Shown: positions 1 to 7,075, counted from the stretch's first letter. The stretch: DNA of 44,842 nucleotides from Candidatus Woesearchaeota archaeon (GCA_016180275.1 JACPBN010000005.1:1-44842); one strand, 5' to 3'. Notes: a model not told the origin generated them from the letters alone. Numbers and translations: made by a program.

Positions 1-1
1 T

Positions 2-292
2 TCATAATATTCTGACCTCTTCTCTTAATATTCCTTTTTTAAGGTAGGGGTTGAGGCTGTTATATGTTACTAAATCTACTTTTTTTCCAAGCGCATCCTC
101 TAGTTCATATTGTATCCCGACAAATCCAAATCCTATGCCCTTTGGAGGCTGTATCAGGATATCTATATCACTTCGTTTTTTATAGGTTCCTGTAGCATAA
201 CTTCCAAATATACCGGCTTTTCTAATCTTATGCTTTCTTAGCACCTTGACTATCTTGCTCTTAATTCTTCTGAAATCATTAGTGTTTTGCAT
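2..292 (-). CDS. MNT-type minimal nucleotidyltransferase
   Basis: A 96-residue protein of the DNA polymerase beta-like minimal nucleotidyltransferase (MNT) family. The signature GSYATGTYKKRSDIDILI lies at about residues 30-47: GS plus the two Asp residues of the DxD pair, which bind metal and nucleotide in this fold. MNT proteins usually pair with a HEPN toxin and silence it by adding AMP. The HEPN partner would lie downstream, beyond the left edge of the window, so it cannot be checked. The stop codon is at bases 2-4, so the gene is complete. A TATA-like stretch upstream (about 313-325) fits a leaderless start. The family call is firm; the antitoxin role is inferred. Confidence 0.85.
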   Translation of the reverse strand: MQNTNDFRRIKSKIVKVLRKHKIRKAGIFGSYATGTYKKRSDIDILIQPPKGIGFGFVGIQYELEDALGKKVDLVTYNSLNPYLKKGILREEVRIL

Positions 293-388
293 GGTAAAAG
301 CATATTAGTTTATCAAATATATAAATCTTTAGAATTTAAAGATTTTGCAACCAAACCTTTTTATAGAATCATTAATTTTTGATGGTAT

Positions 389-571
389 ATGGCACAAGAC
401 AAAATTTCAATGCCTTCTTCGCAAGGAGGATTAACGAGGTATTTTGATGAATACAAAAGTAAGATCAGCTTAAGCCCTGTGCATGTGCTTATTTTTATTG
501 GCGTTGTTGTGTTATTAGTATTATTTTTACATACTCAAGGATATGCATTGTTTGGCGTTCCAGCTGCGTAA
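389..571 (+). CDS. Preprotein translocase subunit Sec61-beta (SecG-like)
   Basis: This 60-residue protein matches the archaeal Sec61-beta pattern. A polar N-terminal half carries an SSQGGLTRYFDE motif (about residues 10-21), followed by one transmembrane segment (about 31-50, VHVLIFIGVVVLLVLFLH) near the C-terminus. The subunit is the small non-essential partner of the SecYE channel in the cytoplasmic membrane. It has a TATA-like box at about 358-366 and is followed after 9 nt by the NAC gene, whose Shine-Dalgarno lies in the gap. The two probably form one transcription unit linking nascent-chain handling and export. Length and motif are normal for the family. Confidence 0.88.
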   Translation: MAQDKISMPSSQGGLTRYFDEYKSKISLSPVHVLIFIGVVVLLVLFLHTQGYALFGVPAA

Positions 572-580
572 GGTGATACC

Positions 581-919
581 ATGTTTCCAGGAATGAACCC
601 AAGAGCAATGGAACAAGCAATGAGGAAGATGGGCATTTCTCAGGTCAATATTCCTGCAACTGAAGTTCTAATACGCACAAAAGAAAAAGATTATATCTTT
701 GTCCAGCCTCAAGTTGCTAAAGTCAACATGATGGGCCAAGACACTTACCAAATAGTCGGTAAGGCAGTTGAACGAGCAAGAATTACAGAAATCGAAATCA
801 ATCAGGATGACATTAATACTGTTATCTCGCAAACAAATACCGATGCAGAAACTGCAAAGAAAGTCCTCAAGGAAACAAAAGGGGATATTGCTGCTGCGAT
901 AATGAAGCTGCAGGGGTAA
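581..919 (+). CDS. Archaeal nascent polypeptide-associated complex protein (NAC)
   Basis: A 112-residue homolog of archaeal NAC (alphaNAC type). The protein binds ribosomes near the exit tunnel as a homodimer and shields nascent chains. The N-terminus (MFPGMNPRAMEQAMRKMGI) is typical of the family. A NAC beta-barrel region occupies about residues 25-70. A C-terminal UBA domain (about 73-112, INTVISQTNTDAETAKKVLK) ends the protein. The start is fixed by the Shine-Dalgarno GGTGA four bases before the ATG, directly after the Sec61-beta stop. No anomalies were seen. Confidence 0.93.
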   Translation: MFPGMNPRAMEQAMRKMGISQVNIPATEVLIRTKEKDYIFVQPQVAKVNMMGQDTYQIVGKAVERARITEIEINQDDINTVISQTNTDAETAKKVLKETKGDIAAAIMKLQG

Positions 920-1005
920 ACTTATCAATTAATTAATTTTTCTTTAACTGCATTTTTACATAGAATTTATTACAATAATCCTAAATCTCTTCTCAAATAA
1001 AAAAA

Positions 1006-1128
1006 AGCGGAGGATGGGACTCGAACCCATGATTAGTCGGGTTGCAGCTTCGGTTTCTAGATAATTCCTCATCTAAAATCGACCGCCTTTGCCGCTTGGC
1101 TCTAGGGTTTCTGACGAAATACCCCCGC
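1006..1128 (-). tRNA. tRNA-Cys (GCA) with two introns at non-canonical positions
   Basis: Read on the minus strand, exon 1 is 1128-1121 (GCGGGGGT), intron 1 is 1120-1102 (19 nt), exon 2 is 1101-1080, intron 2 is 1079-1049 (31 nt) and exon 3 is 1048-1006. Splicing gives a canonical 73-nt tRNA: a 7-bp acceptor stem (GCGGGGG/CCTCCGC), T8-A9, a D arm with GCC/GGC, an anticodon stem GTCGG/CCGAC around loop CTGCAAC (anticodon GCA), variable loop TAATC, a T arm ATGGG/CCCAT with TTCGAGT, and U73, the cysteine discriminator. Both introns fit bulge-helix-bulge motifs. Intron 1 has helix GGGG/CCCT with bulges GTA and AGA; it splits positions 8/9. Intron 2 has helix CGGT/ACCG with bulges CGA and AAG; it splits positions 30/31. 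A T-run follows the 3' end. Confidence 0.9.
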
Positions 1129-1233
1129 AAAGCTAGGCAAAATCTCTTCGCATTGAAGAGGACTTAACCTGACTATTTGCTCCGCCGTAATAAATCAATT
1201 CTTTCCTTAAGATTCATCTTAGGTATATAAAAA
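1129..1233 (-). promoter_or_regulatory. Promoter and long 5' leader of pre-tRNA-Cys
   Basis: A TATA box (TTTTTATATA on the minus strand, 1224-1233) predicts transcription from about 1202, leaving a leader of about 74 nt before the tRNA. The leader holds a perfect 6-bp hairpin (1144-1160). It also has two segments complementary to the tRNA 3' exon: GCGGAG (1185-1180) against the acceptor 3' strand, and 1176-1166 against the anticodon-variable region (1043-1032, with one mismatch and one bulge). The last leader bases (GCTTTGC, overlapping tRNA G1-C2) can pair with GCCAAGC of the D arm, extending the outer helix of the intron 1 splice motif. The function of the complementarity is unknown. Confidence 0.5.
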
Positions 1234-1307
1234 TTTAACCTATTCCGAACAAGATATTTTGAAAAGAAGGAGCCAACTGGTAGTAGTTTTCTAACAAAGA
1301 GTAAGTA

Positions 1308-1413
1308 CGCGCCTGGAGGGATTTGAACCCTCGATCTACAGCTTAGAAGGCTCTCACGAAAAAATAGGCTTAACTATTTTTTAGTCGCGCTATCCAGGCT
1401 ACGCTACAGGCGC
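1308..1413 (-). tRNA. tRNA-Arg (UCU) with an intron in the anticodon stem
   Basis: On the minus strand, exon 1 is 1413-1384, the intron is 1383-1353 (31 nt) and exon 2 is 1352-1308. The spliced form has acceptor GCGCCTG/CAGGCGC, D stem GCGT/GCGC, anticodon stem ACAGC/GCTGT around loop CTTCTAA (anticodon TCT), variable loop AGATC, T arm GAGGG TTCAAAT CCCTC, and G73. The intron lies between positions 28 and 29. It fits a bulge-helix-bulge: helix CGCG/CGTG, bulges ACT and AGA, and an inner 9-bp helix AAAAAATAG/CTATTTTTT. A palindromic TATA box (CTTTATAAAG, about 1439-1448) lies about 27 nt upstream of the mature 5' end. Confidence 0.93.
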
Positions 1414-1490
1414 ATATATGTGAGAAAGAGAAGCACGCACTTTATAAAGTTTTCTTAGAAACATTTTAAAACAATTCTCTATTTTATAGA

Positions 1491-1768
1491 CGTGGAAGGC
1501 TAGATTGGGCAGTTAGTCCCTGCCTGTAACTGCAACCGGACTATACGGCAGGATCGAAGCTCAGGAAGCGAAGCTATTTGTTATCTTAGGGTCTTAGCTT
1601 TAACGTTGAGAAGCTGTCCTATTGGATCAGTTTATGTGGGAACTTTGTCAGGCGGGGAACCGAGCAGCAATAACCATGGATTCTGGTGCTTATAGGGTGC
1701 AGCTTTGAGGAGAAGCTAAGGTAAACCTTATCTTAGCAATTGTTTCCATTTTTGGGCATGCCTTCCAC
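1491..1768 (+). ncRNA. ffs: Signal recognition particle 7S RNA
   Basis: This is the RNA scaffold of the archaeal SRP. The ends pair (GTGGAAGGC at 1492-1500 with GCCTTCCAC at 1760-1768, the helix 1 closure typical of archaea). The Alu-domain UGUNR motif appears as TGTAA at 1525-1529. The helix 8 signature is clear: GTCAGGC at about 1647, the GGAA tetraloop at 1656-1659 closed by CGG/CCG, then GAGCAGCA. This is the SRP54 binding site. The length of about 278 nt is slightly short for an archaeal 7S RNA. It is transcribed opposite to the two tRNAs before it. Confidence 0.93.
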
Positions 1769-2104
1769 TTTATTTTTCAAAATATCAGAATAATCTTTCT
1801 AATTTCATCTTCTAAAACTTCATTATCACAACTGTTCTTTACACAAATGTGTCACATGGTATATAAACGACTTTGTTCTGCCATGTAGATATGGCAAATA
1901 ATTTTTTATTTAAACTGGAAGTCTGTATGTCTTCTACTATAGTTATTATTGCCATTATTTAATTTCATTGTTATTCTGCCAATTTTCAAAATTGCTGGAT
2001 TTCTAAAATTTCCAGTGATTTTGAAAACATTTTTTCTTTTTCAATTGGTATAAAACTGCATAAAAACTAAAACAAAATAAAAAAACAGACAAAAGGTGGT
2101 ATAA
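1769..2104. promoter_or_regulatory. AT-rich spacer with the promoter of a small gene
   Basis: No gene longer than a few codons was seen between the SRP RNA and 2105. A TATA-like sequence (GTATATAAACG) lies near 1858-1868 with no evident target. A hairpin CTGGA...TCCAG occurs around 1994-2014. GGTATAAAAC at 2048-2057 is the likely TATA box of the small gene at 2105, which is then preceded by GGTGGT as Shine-Dalgarno. Confidence 0.4.
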
Positions 2105-2251
2105 ATGACAAATTTACAAACAATGATGAAAACTTACGAGGCATTAACTGAATTGCGAAAATACGGCAGCTTATTTGAAGATTTGGACGAAGAGCAAGAT
2201 GATGACTTGTTTGACTCCTATTTTGGCTTAAGCACAAATCAAGCAGGATAG
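2105..2251 (+). CDS. Small acidic hypothetical protein (48 aa)
   Basis: A 48-codon ORF beginning MTNLQTMMKTYEALTELRKY and ending in an acidic stretch (FEDLDEEQDDDLFDSYF) and a short tail. It has a TATA box at 2048-2057 and a GGTGGT ribosome-binding site 4 nt before the ATG. The frame ends before the convergent radB gene. Asp/Glu-rich content in the second half is not what random AT-rich DNA gives. No family is recognised. It could be a small adaptor or DNA-mimic protein, but nothing in the sequence proves that. Confidence 0.55.
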   Translation: MTNLQTMMKTYEALTELRKYGSLFEDLDEEQDDDLFDSYFGLSTNQAG

Positions 2252-2306
2252 TCAAATAGTACACAAGTCACAGCTTCAGAATTAGATTCAATATTAATAT
2301 TATTTA

Positions 2307-3068
2307 TTATTCCTTTAGTTCAACAATCCCTTCATTTGTAATTTTGTACTGAACGAAAAGCTCCTCAGAAATTGAGCGATGTTTTTTGATGGTTGCTCGC
2401 CTGATAAAACTATTGTTTAGCGTCTCTATTAGATTCATTTCTATCAGGCATTTGCTGCCGTACTTCAGGATATCTCCTCCTACCATATTGAACTTTTGCT
2501 TTTCTCTCTCTTCAAAGTTTGCATATACCTGATTTGTTATTAAAATCGGTATATTCTTTTTTCTTGCAATTTCAGTTAAGTAAGCTATTTGCGTGGCAAG
2601 CTCTTTATTCAGCTCGTAAATATCAGTTGTCTGCCCAAGCTCCAATCTATAAAGCATTGCAATGCTGTCAATCACTATTAGTCCAACATTCTCCCTTAAT
2701 ATCTCTTTTAACGTCTGGAATACATCTACCTGCTCATTGAATGAAGTTGGCTTATAGAAAACTATCTGCTTTAAGACATCCATAAATCTAGGTGTTATCT
2801 GCTTTAATCTCTCAACAGAAAATCCGCCTTCAGTATCAACATAAATAACTTTCTTTCCTGTTTCAGCTGCTTTAACAGTTGCCAATATGCATAAACAGGT
2901 TTTTCCGGACCCTGCAGGCCCATAGATTGTCGTGACAGTATCTCTCTCATATCCCCCAGCTAAAAGTGTGTCAAAAACCTTACTTCCAGAAGATAATACA
3001 TTTGAATTCATATAGGACTTTCTTAATCTAGCATGATTATAATCAGTTTCTTTTTGGTTGTTTGCCAT
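2307..3068 (-). CDS. radB: DNA repair and recombination protein RadB
   Basis: A 253-residue RecA/Rad51-superfamily ATPase of the archaeal RadB type, an accessory recombinase paralogue that works with RadA in homologous recombination. Walker A is GPAGSGKT (residues 50-57) and Walker B is LIVIDSIAML (about 130-139). The protein lacks the N-terminal helix-hairpin-helix domain of RadA, which with its length separates RadB from RadA. The ITNQVYANFE segment matches the L2-adjacent region of the family. The start ATG at 3068 sits 27 nt from a symmetric TATA palindrome shared with the divergent NAD kinase, so the mRNA is probably leaderless. Confidence 0.93.
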   Translation of the reverse strand: MANNQKETDYNHARLRKSYMNSNVLSSGSKVFDTLLAGGYERDTVTTIYGPAGSGKTCLCILATVKAAETGKKVIYVDTEGGFSVERLKQITPRFMDVLKQIVFYKPTSFNEQVDVFQTLKEILRENVGLIVIDSIAMLYRLELGQTTDIYELNKELATQIAYLTEIARKKNIPILITNQVYANFEEREKQKFNMVGGDILKYGSKCLIEMNLIETLNNSFIRRATIKKHRSISEELFVQYKITNEGIVELKE

Positions 3069-3089
3069 AACTACCGGATTATTGCATAC

Positions 3090-3101
3090 ATATTTAAATA
3101 T
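3090..3101. promoter_or_regulatory. Palindromic TATA box shared by radB and NAD kinase
   Basis: The 12-bp perfect palindrome ATATTTAAATAT is the only TATA-like element between the divergent start codons. Its centre (3095.5) is exactly 27.5 bp from the first base of each ATG (3068 and 3123). It could therefore drive leaderless transcripts in both directions. Confidence 0.7.
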
Positions 3102-3122
3102 TTATTAGTAATTAACCTCTAT

Positions 3123-3944
3123 ATGGAAGGCTTAATCAACAAAGCAGATAATAAAAATATCAAGCAGTCTAAATCAACCCTAAACAGAGTTCTGGTAGTT
3201 TATATGGACAACACTAAAAAAACCCTAAAGGTAATCTTTAATGCATTGGACAAATTTCGAATTGAGTATTCTGCTATCCCTAAAACACATAAGAGTTCCA
3301 ATGTTTTCAGAAACAAGGATCTCATAATCACAGTTGGCGGAGACGGCACATTCTTGGGCGCAGCGCATTACATCAAAGACACTCCTGTTTTAGCTGTCTC
3401 GCCGGATGAGCTAAAACATGAAGGATTTTTTGCGAGGGCAAATAGGTATAACTTTGAAGCTAAACTAAAAAAAATCCTTGCAAGAAAATACAAGATTCTT
3501 AGCTTGCAAAGATTATGTGCAAAAATAAATAATCATCCAGTTGAACATTCACTTAATGAAATTTATGCAGGTAAAAGAAAAGCCTATCTGTTATCAAAAT
3601 ACACAATCAAAGTCGGAAATAAATCTGAATATCAAAAAAGCTCTGGTGTGTTAATAGGCACAGCAGCCGGCAGTAATGCATGGATTAAAGCTTGCAATGG
3701 CAAAATTTTGCCACTTAACTCCAAAAAATTTCAATTTATAGTAAGAGAGCCTTTTCCAGGGAAATTCCTGAAATATAAAATGCTTAAGAAAATATTAAAG
3801 CCGAATGAGGTTATTACCCTGATCTCAAAAATGAAGCGAGGCGTTGTTGTGGCAGACTCTGTCGGTAAGGAATATGGGTTCAGTAATGGAGATCTGTTGA
3901 CAGTGAGTGTATCAAAGCATCCGCTTAGGTTAGCGACCTTTTAA
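3123..3944 (+). CDS. nadK: NAD(+)/NADH kinase (PpnK-like)
   Basis: This protein would phosphorylate NAD to NADP with ATP or polyphosphate. The key motif GGDGTFLGAAHY (about residues 72-83) holds the catalytic GGDG loop. The conserved NE motif appears as SLNEIYAG. The nucleotide-binding SSGVLIGTAAGSNAWIKA segment replaces the more usual GTPTGSTAY. The start chosen (3123, 273 residues) fits the symmetric TATA box 27 nt upstream; a longer reading frame upstream would run into the radB promoter. The ilvE-like gene follows after 2 nt, so the two are probably co-transcribed. Confidence 0.87.
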   Translation: MEGLINKADNKNIKQSKSTLNRVLVVYMDNTKKTLKVIFNALDKFRIEYSAIPKTHKSSNVFRNKDLIITVGGDGTFLGAAHYIKDTPVLAVSPDELKHEGFFARANRYNFEAKLKKILARKYKILSLQRLCAKINNHPVEHSLNEIYAGKRKAYLLSKYTIKVGNKSEYQKSSGVLIGTAAGSNAWIKACNGKILPLNSKKFQFIVREPFPGKFLKYKMLKKILKPNEVITLISKMKRGVVVADSVGKEYGFSNGDLLTVSVSKHPLRLATF

Positions 3945-3946
3945 AA

Positions 3947-4852
3947 ATGAAATCTCTTGCAAAAAAAATCTGGTTAGACGGAAAATTGCTCTTCTGGCAG
4001 AAAGCTAATGTTCATGTCTTAACTCATGCATTGCATTATGGCAGCGCAGTATTTGAAGGCATTAGATTTTATAACACAGACAAAGGCCCTGCAATTTTCC
4101 GTTTAGATGATCACATAAAAAGATTGTTCTACTCAGCATCTGTATTGGATATGAAAATTCCTTATACAAAAGCGCAAATAAAAAAAGCAATAATCAACAC
4201 TGTAAAATCGAACAACCTAAAAGAAGGCTACATTCGTCCATTAGTTTTCTATGGCGCAAAATCGCTTGGCCTGTACCCTAAAAACTTGCCAGTGCAAGTA
4301 ACTATCATAGCAATACCTTTTCCTAAATTATTTGCCAAAACTACAATCAATGTAAAAACTTCCAGCTTTATTAGATTGCATCCGCACAGCACAATTGCTT
4401 CTGCAAAAATCTCAGGGCATTATGTGAATTCAATTCTTGCAAGCTTGGAAGCAAAGAAAGCAGGTTATGATGAAGCGCTGATGTTTGACTTTAAAGGCAA
4501 TATAGCAGAAGGTTCTGGAGAAAACTTCTTTTTAGTTAAAAACAATGTAATCAAGACAGCAAGCTTGGAAGATATCTTGCCTGGTATAACTAGACAATCT
4601 TTGATTAAAGTTGCTGTTGATCTTGGCTATGAAACAGATGAGCTTGAGCTTACAGAGCATGACATTAACATAGCTGATGAAGCATTCTTCTCAGGCACAG
4701 CAGCAGAAATAACTCCAATTGCAAAAATAGATAACATAATAATTAACAATGGAAAAGTCGGAGGCATAACTCTTCAATTACAGGAAAAATTCTATGACAT
4801 TGTGCATGGATTAGATGAAAAGTATAAAGAATGGCTGACATATGTGAAATGA
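3947..4852 (+). CDS. ilvE: Branched-chain amino acid aminotransferase (class IV)
   Basis: A PLP-dependent fold-type IV aminotransferase of 301 residues. It interconverts branched-chain 2-oxo acids and amino acids using glutamate. Visible signatures are the N-terminal LTHALHYGSAVFEGIRFY, the PLP lysine in SAKISGHYVNSILA (about residue 157), and the downstream EGSGENFFLVKN and SGTAAEITPI motifs, all in family order. The ATG lies 2 nt after the NAD kinase stop, which suggests coupling. A D-amino acid aminotransferase is the main alternative within the same family; the GSGENFF and SGTAAEI motifs favour IlvE. Confidence 0.92.
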   Translation: MKSLAKKIWLDGKLLFWQKANVHVLTHALHYGSAVFEGIRFYNTDKGPAIFRLDDHIKRLFYSASVLDMKIPYTKAQIKKAIINTVKSNNLKEGYIRPLVFYGAKSLGLYPKNLPVQVTIIAIPFPKLFAKTTINVKTSSFIRLHPHSTIASAKISGHYVNSILASLEAKKAGYDEALMFDFKGNIAEGSGENFFLVKNNVIKTASLEDILPGITRQSLIKVAVDLGYETDELELTEHDINIADEAFFSGTAAEITPIAKIDNIIINNGKVGGITLQLQEKFYDIVHGLDEKYKEWLTYVK

Positions 4853-4941
4853 AATTAATCAATAAACAATTAAATAAAAAATAGAAACATAATAAAAATA
4901 AACAATTCTAAAATATAAATTAAAAAAACAAAAATTAATGC

Positions 4942-5538
4942 TTATTCCTCAGCAAAGTTGTCAACTGTCTCTTTAAGATCTTCGTCCTTGGTAATTACTC
5001 CTCGTTTCTTTAGATACTCTTTTGTTAATATGTAAAATATTAATCCAAGCGATTTCTTTCCTTTATTATTGCATGGCACAACTAAATCAATCTCATTTGA
5101 CTGGTTGTTTGTATCGCAAAGAGCAATTACAGGTATACCCATGCTTATCGCATCTAACACTGCATTTCTGTCTGGCCATGAATCAACTACCAAAATCAGT
5201 TTTGTTTCCATGTATGTGTCAAGAGCTTTGTTTGTTAATATCCCTGGGGGGTATCTGCCAGCAAATATCTTTATGCCTGTTAATTTATTTAACAATTTTA
5301 CAGGCTTCCAGCCAGTCTCTCTTCTGCAGACAACAAGTATGTCCTCTGGCTTATACTGTGACATGAAATTTGCAGCTATGCCTAATCTTTCATTTATCTT
5401 CTGCAGGTTTAAAACACTCAAACCATCTGGCCTTGTCTTGTAAATAAAATTAGCCATATGCCTTGTCCTAAACTTCGTTCCAATATGAATGCCTGATTTT
5501 AAATATGCATCCTGCGCAACTAAAAATTCATCTGCCAT
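4942..5538 (-). CDS. rps2: 30S ribosomal protein S2
   Basis: Archaeal/eukaryotic-type S2 (Sa/RPSA family), 198 residues. Typical blocks are YLKSGIHIGTKFRTRHMANF, YKTRPDGLSVLNL, FAGRYPPGILTN and DSWPDRNAVLDA followed by IPVIALCDTNN. The start at 5538 (MADEFLVA) is chosen because GGTGA lies 5 nt before this ATG; an in-frame GTG nine bases upstream overlaps the ribosome-binding site. A TATA box on the minus strand near 5583-5592 fits the promoter. It stands apart from the usual ribosomal operon partners. The acidic tail is short. Confidence 0.95.
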   Translation of the reverse strand: MADEFLVAQDAYLKSGIHIGTKFRTRHMANFIYKTRPDGLSVLNLQKINERLGIAANFMSQYKPEDILVVCRRETGWKPVKLLNKLTGIKIFAGRYPPGILTNKALDTYMETKLILVVDSWPDRNAVLDAISMGIPVIALCDTNNQSNEIDLVVPCNNKGKKSLGLIFYILTKEYLKKRGVITKDEDLKETVDNFAEE

Positions 5539-5599
5539 TTTCTTCACCTTTGTAATTTTTTCCTTATCTGCTGTATTCTTATGATATATTTATCCACAA

Positions 5600-5689
5600 T
5601 TAACAAAACCTGCAGAACAATCTATTTGCTCCGCACTTCTATTGCCTGTGCAGCTCGCCAATACAACTTGTGCATTAGCTTCGGCTATA
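5600..5689 (-). ncRNA. Candidate structured small RNA upstream of rps2
   Basis: A GC-richer island in an AT-rich spacer. On the minus strand a TATA box (complement of TTTATAAATA, 5711-5720) predicts a start near 5689. Two adjacent hairpins follow. Hairpin 1 (5685-5657) has GCC/GGC closing AATGC/GTATT with loop ACAAGTT. Hairpin 2 (5654-5628) has GCT/AGC plus GCAC/GTGC with a GG bulge. A T-rich stretch follows near 5607. No C/D or H/ACA boxes were recognised. A 13-base string at 5622-5634 is identical to one in the tRNA-Cys leader (1173-1185). It could also simply be the 5' region of a longer rps2 transcript. Confidence 0.35.
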
Positions 5690-5769
5690 GTCTCATAAAA
5701 TTGGCTTTGATTTATAAATATGATGTTTTTGTCATATCAATCTTAAAGTTTTACTTAATAGCTTTATTC

Positions 5770-6297
5770 TCAAGAAAACACAGCAACATCTTCATACACA
5801 GGCCCTTCTGGAGTTAGCTCACTCTTAACCAGCTTAAAATTTTTTAATGTAATCTCTTTCTCCTCAATAACCAAGCTCTTAACTTTCTCAACAAATTCCT
5901 GTTTTTCCTGCAAAACCTTCACCCTAGCTAGTGTTATATGCGGCTTAAAGTTCTTCTCAGGCTTGAAATTCAGCTCCTCTAATTCCTTCTCAATCCTATT
6001 CTGCAATTTTATAATCTCTTCTTCTGGCTTTACACCAATCCATACAACCCTTATATATTTCTCAGTTGGAAAAAAACCTGCTTTGGAAATCTTAACATTA
6101 ATCTGCTCAACTTTGATTTTTTCAAGTATTTTCTTCACAATCTCCACTTTATTTTCATCAAATTCTCCGATAAACTTCAGGGTCATGTGAAATGTTTTTG
6201 GAAAAGTAAATCTTCCTGTATTAAACCTAATTTTATCCTGCAGAGAATAAAAATACTCTTTCAGCTCATTGAATTCCAGGGCAATAAACAATCTCAT
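5770..6297 (-). CDS. thpR: RNA 2',3'-cyclic phosphodiesterase (2'-5' RNA ligase family)
   Basis: A 175-residue member of the 2H phosphoesterase superfamily. ThpR proteins hydrolyse 2',3'-cyclic phosphates on RNA ends and can reversibly join tRNA halves with a 2'-5' bond. The two catalytic HxT motifs are present and well spaced: FHMTLKFIGEF (about residues 36-46) and FKPHITLARVK (about 122-132). The N-terminal MRLFIALEF strand is typical. It stands alone on the minus strand. In this window it is of interest as a possible RNA-end enzyme next to tRNA genes that need splicing, but no direct link is shown. Confidence 0.92.
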   Translation of the reverse strand: MRLFIALEFNELKEYFYSLQDKIRFNTGRFTFPKTFHMTLKFIGEFDENKVEIVKKILEKIKVEQINVKISKAGFFPTEKYIRVVWIGVKPEEEIIKLQNRIEKELEELNFKPEKNFKPHITLARVKVLQEKQEFVEKVKSLVIEEKEITLKNFKLVKSELTPEGPVYEDVAVFS

Positions 6298-6375
6298 ACT
6301 TAGAAAAATAATTTAGCTATATTAAAATTTTGTTATAAAAAATAAAATAAGAAAAAAATCAAAGAAAGATGCAAT

Positions 6376-6717
6376 TTAATTGCTTGGTTCTTCTTCGCTA
6401 AAATCTTCGCTATCCTGTGAAGAATCATATTGCTCTTCTTCTGGTGCAGCAGCTTGTTCCTGTGGTGCATCAGCAACTGGGGCACTTTCGCCTCCACCGC
6501 CTACAACCTCAGCAAAGCCAACTTTGCGCAGAACACGTGTTACTCGTATTCTAACATTGTCTCCTGCTTTTACGCCTGGGACAAATAAAACAAAACCGTC
6601 CTTCTTAGCTATGCCGTCGCCTTTTTCGCCGACAGCTTCTATTTTTACATCTAATTCGTCGCCAACTTTAACTGGCGCGAAACTTCTTCTCTGAAATCCG
6701 CTTTCTTGTCTGTACAT
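6376..6717 (-). CDS. TRAM domain RNA-binding protein with acidic tail
   Basis: A 113-residue protein. Residues about 10-72 form a TRAM domain (VKVGDELDVKIEAVGEKGDG, then FVLFVPGVKAGD and VRIRVTRVLRKVGFAEVV), a small beta-barrel RNA-binding fold. Archaeal stand-alone TRAM proteins act as cold-shock-like RNA chaperones. The remaining 35-40 residues are a low-complexity acidic tail (PEEEQYDSSQDSEDFSEEE), longer than in the usual 60-75 residue proteins. The N-terminal MYRQESGFQRRSF segment is basic. GGTGA before the ATG supports the start. Confidence 0.88.
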   Translation of the reverse strand: MYRQESGFQRRSFAPVKVGDELDVKIEAVGEKGDGIAKKDGFVLFVPGVKAGDNVRIRVTRVLRKVGFAEVVGGGGESAPVADAPQEQAAAPEEEQYDSSQDSEDFSEEEPSN

Positions 6718-6847
6718 ATTTATTTCACCTTATACTACCTAATTTAATCTACGCATATACTTCAAGTTTTCACTTGCTCTCTATGTGCATATCAAAAAGT
6801 AATGGCTATTGCTTTATAAATTTTGTGAATATTTGTCGAGAATAAAC

Positions 6848-7075
6848 CTATTTCTTCTTCTTTCGTCTTTTCTTATAAAGCTGCTCTTTATCTATCACAA
6901 TACTCTCTCTTAGAGTTACTATGCTTGCTATGAAAAATATAGTGCTTAACAATGCTAGTGTAAATCCCCAAGGCGGGCTAAGTCTCCCGGAATTCCAGAA
7001 TATCAATGATCCAATAAAGCCTAACATTCCAACAATCATAAAGCTAGCTGGCAAAGGTTCATACTTAAATCCCAT
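6848..7075 (-). CDS. Small two-TM membrane protein, unknown
   Basis: A 75-residue protein with two predicted transmembrane helices (about residues 10-27, PASFMIVGMLGFIGSLIF, and 36-54, WGFTLALLSTIFFIASIVTL). They are joined by a short SGRLSPPW loop, and the protein ends in a strongly basic cytoplasmic tail (KKRRKKKK). GGTGA five bases before the ATG supports the start. No family is recognised. The poly-basic end suggests contact with nucleic acid or membrane lipid, which is only a guess. Confidence 0.7.
   Translation of the reverse strand: MGFKYEPLPASFMIVGMLGFIGSLIFWNSGRLSPPWGFTLALLSTIFFIASIVTLRESIVIDKEQLYKKRRKKKK

Noticed and set aside
1007..1185. tRNA starting at GCGGAG (1185) with one very long intron, or a tRNA-Leu reading with anticodon TAG
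   Set aside because: The acceptor would have a C-C mismatch and no splice motif; the two-intron tRNA-Cys model fits every stem and U73.
5581..5817. 78-codon plus-strand ORF between rps2 and thpR
   Set aside because: It runs through the GC-rich hairpin region and into thpR on the other strand, with no ribosome-binding site and odd composition.
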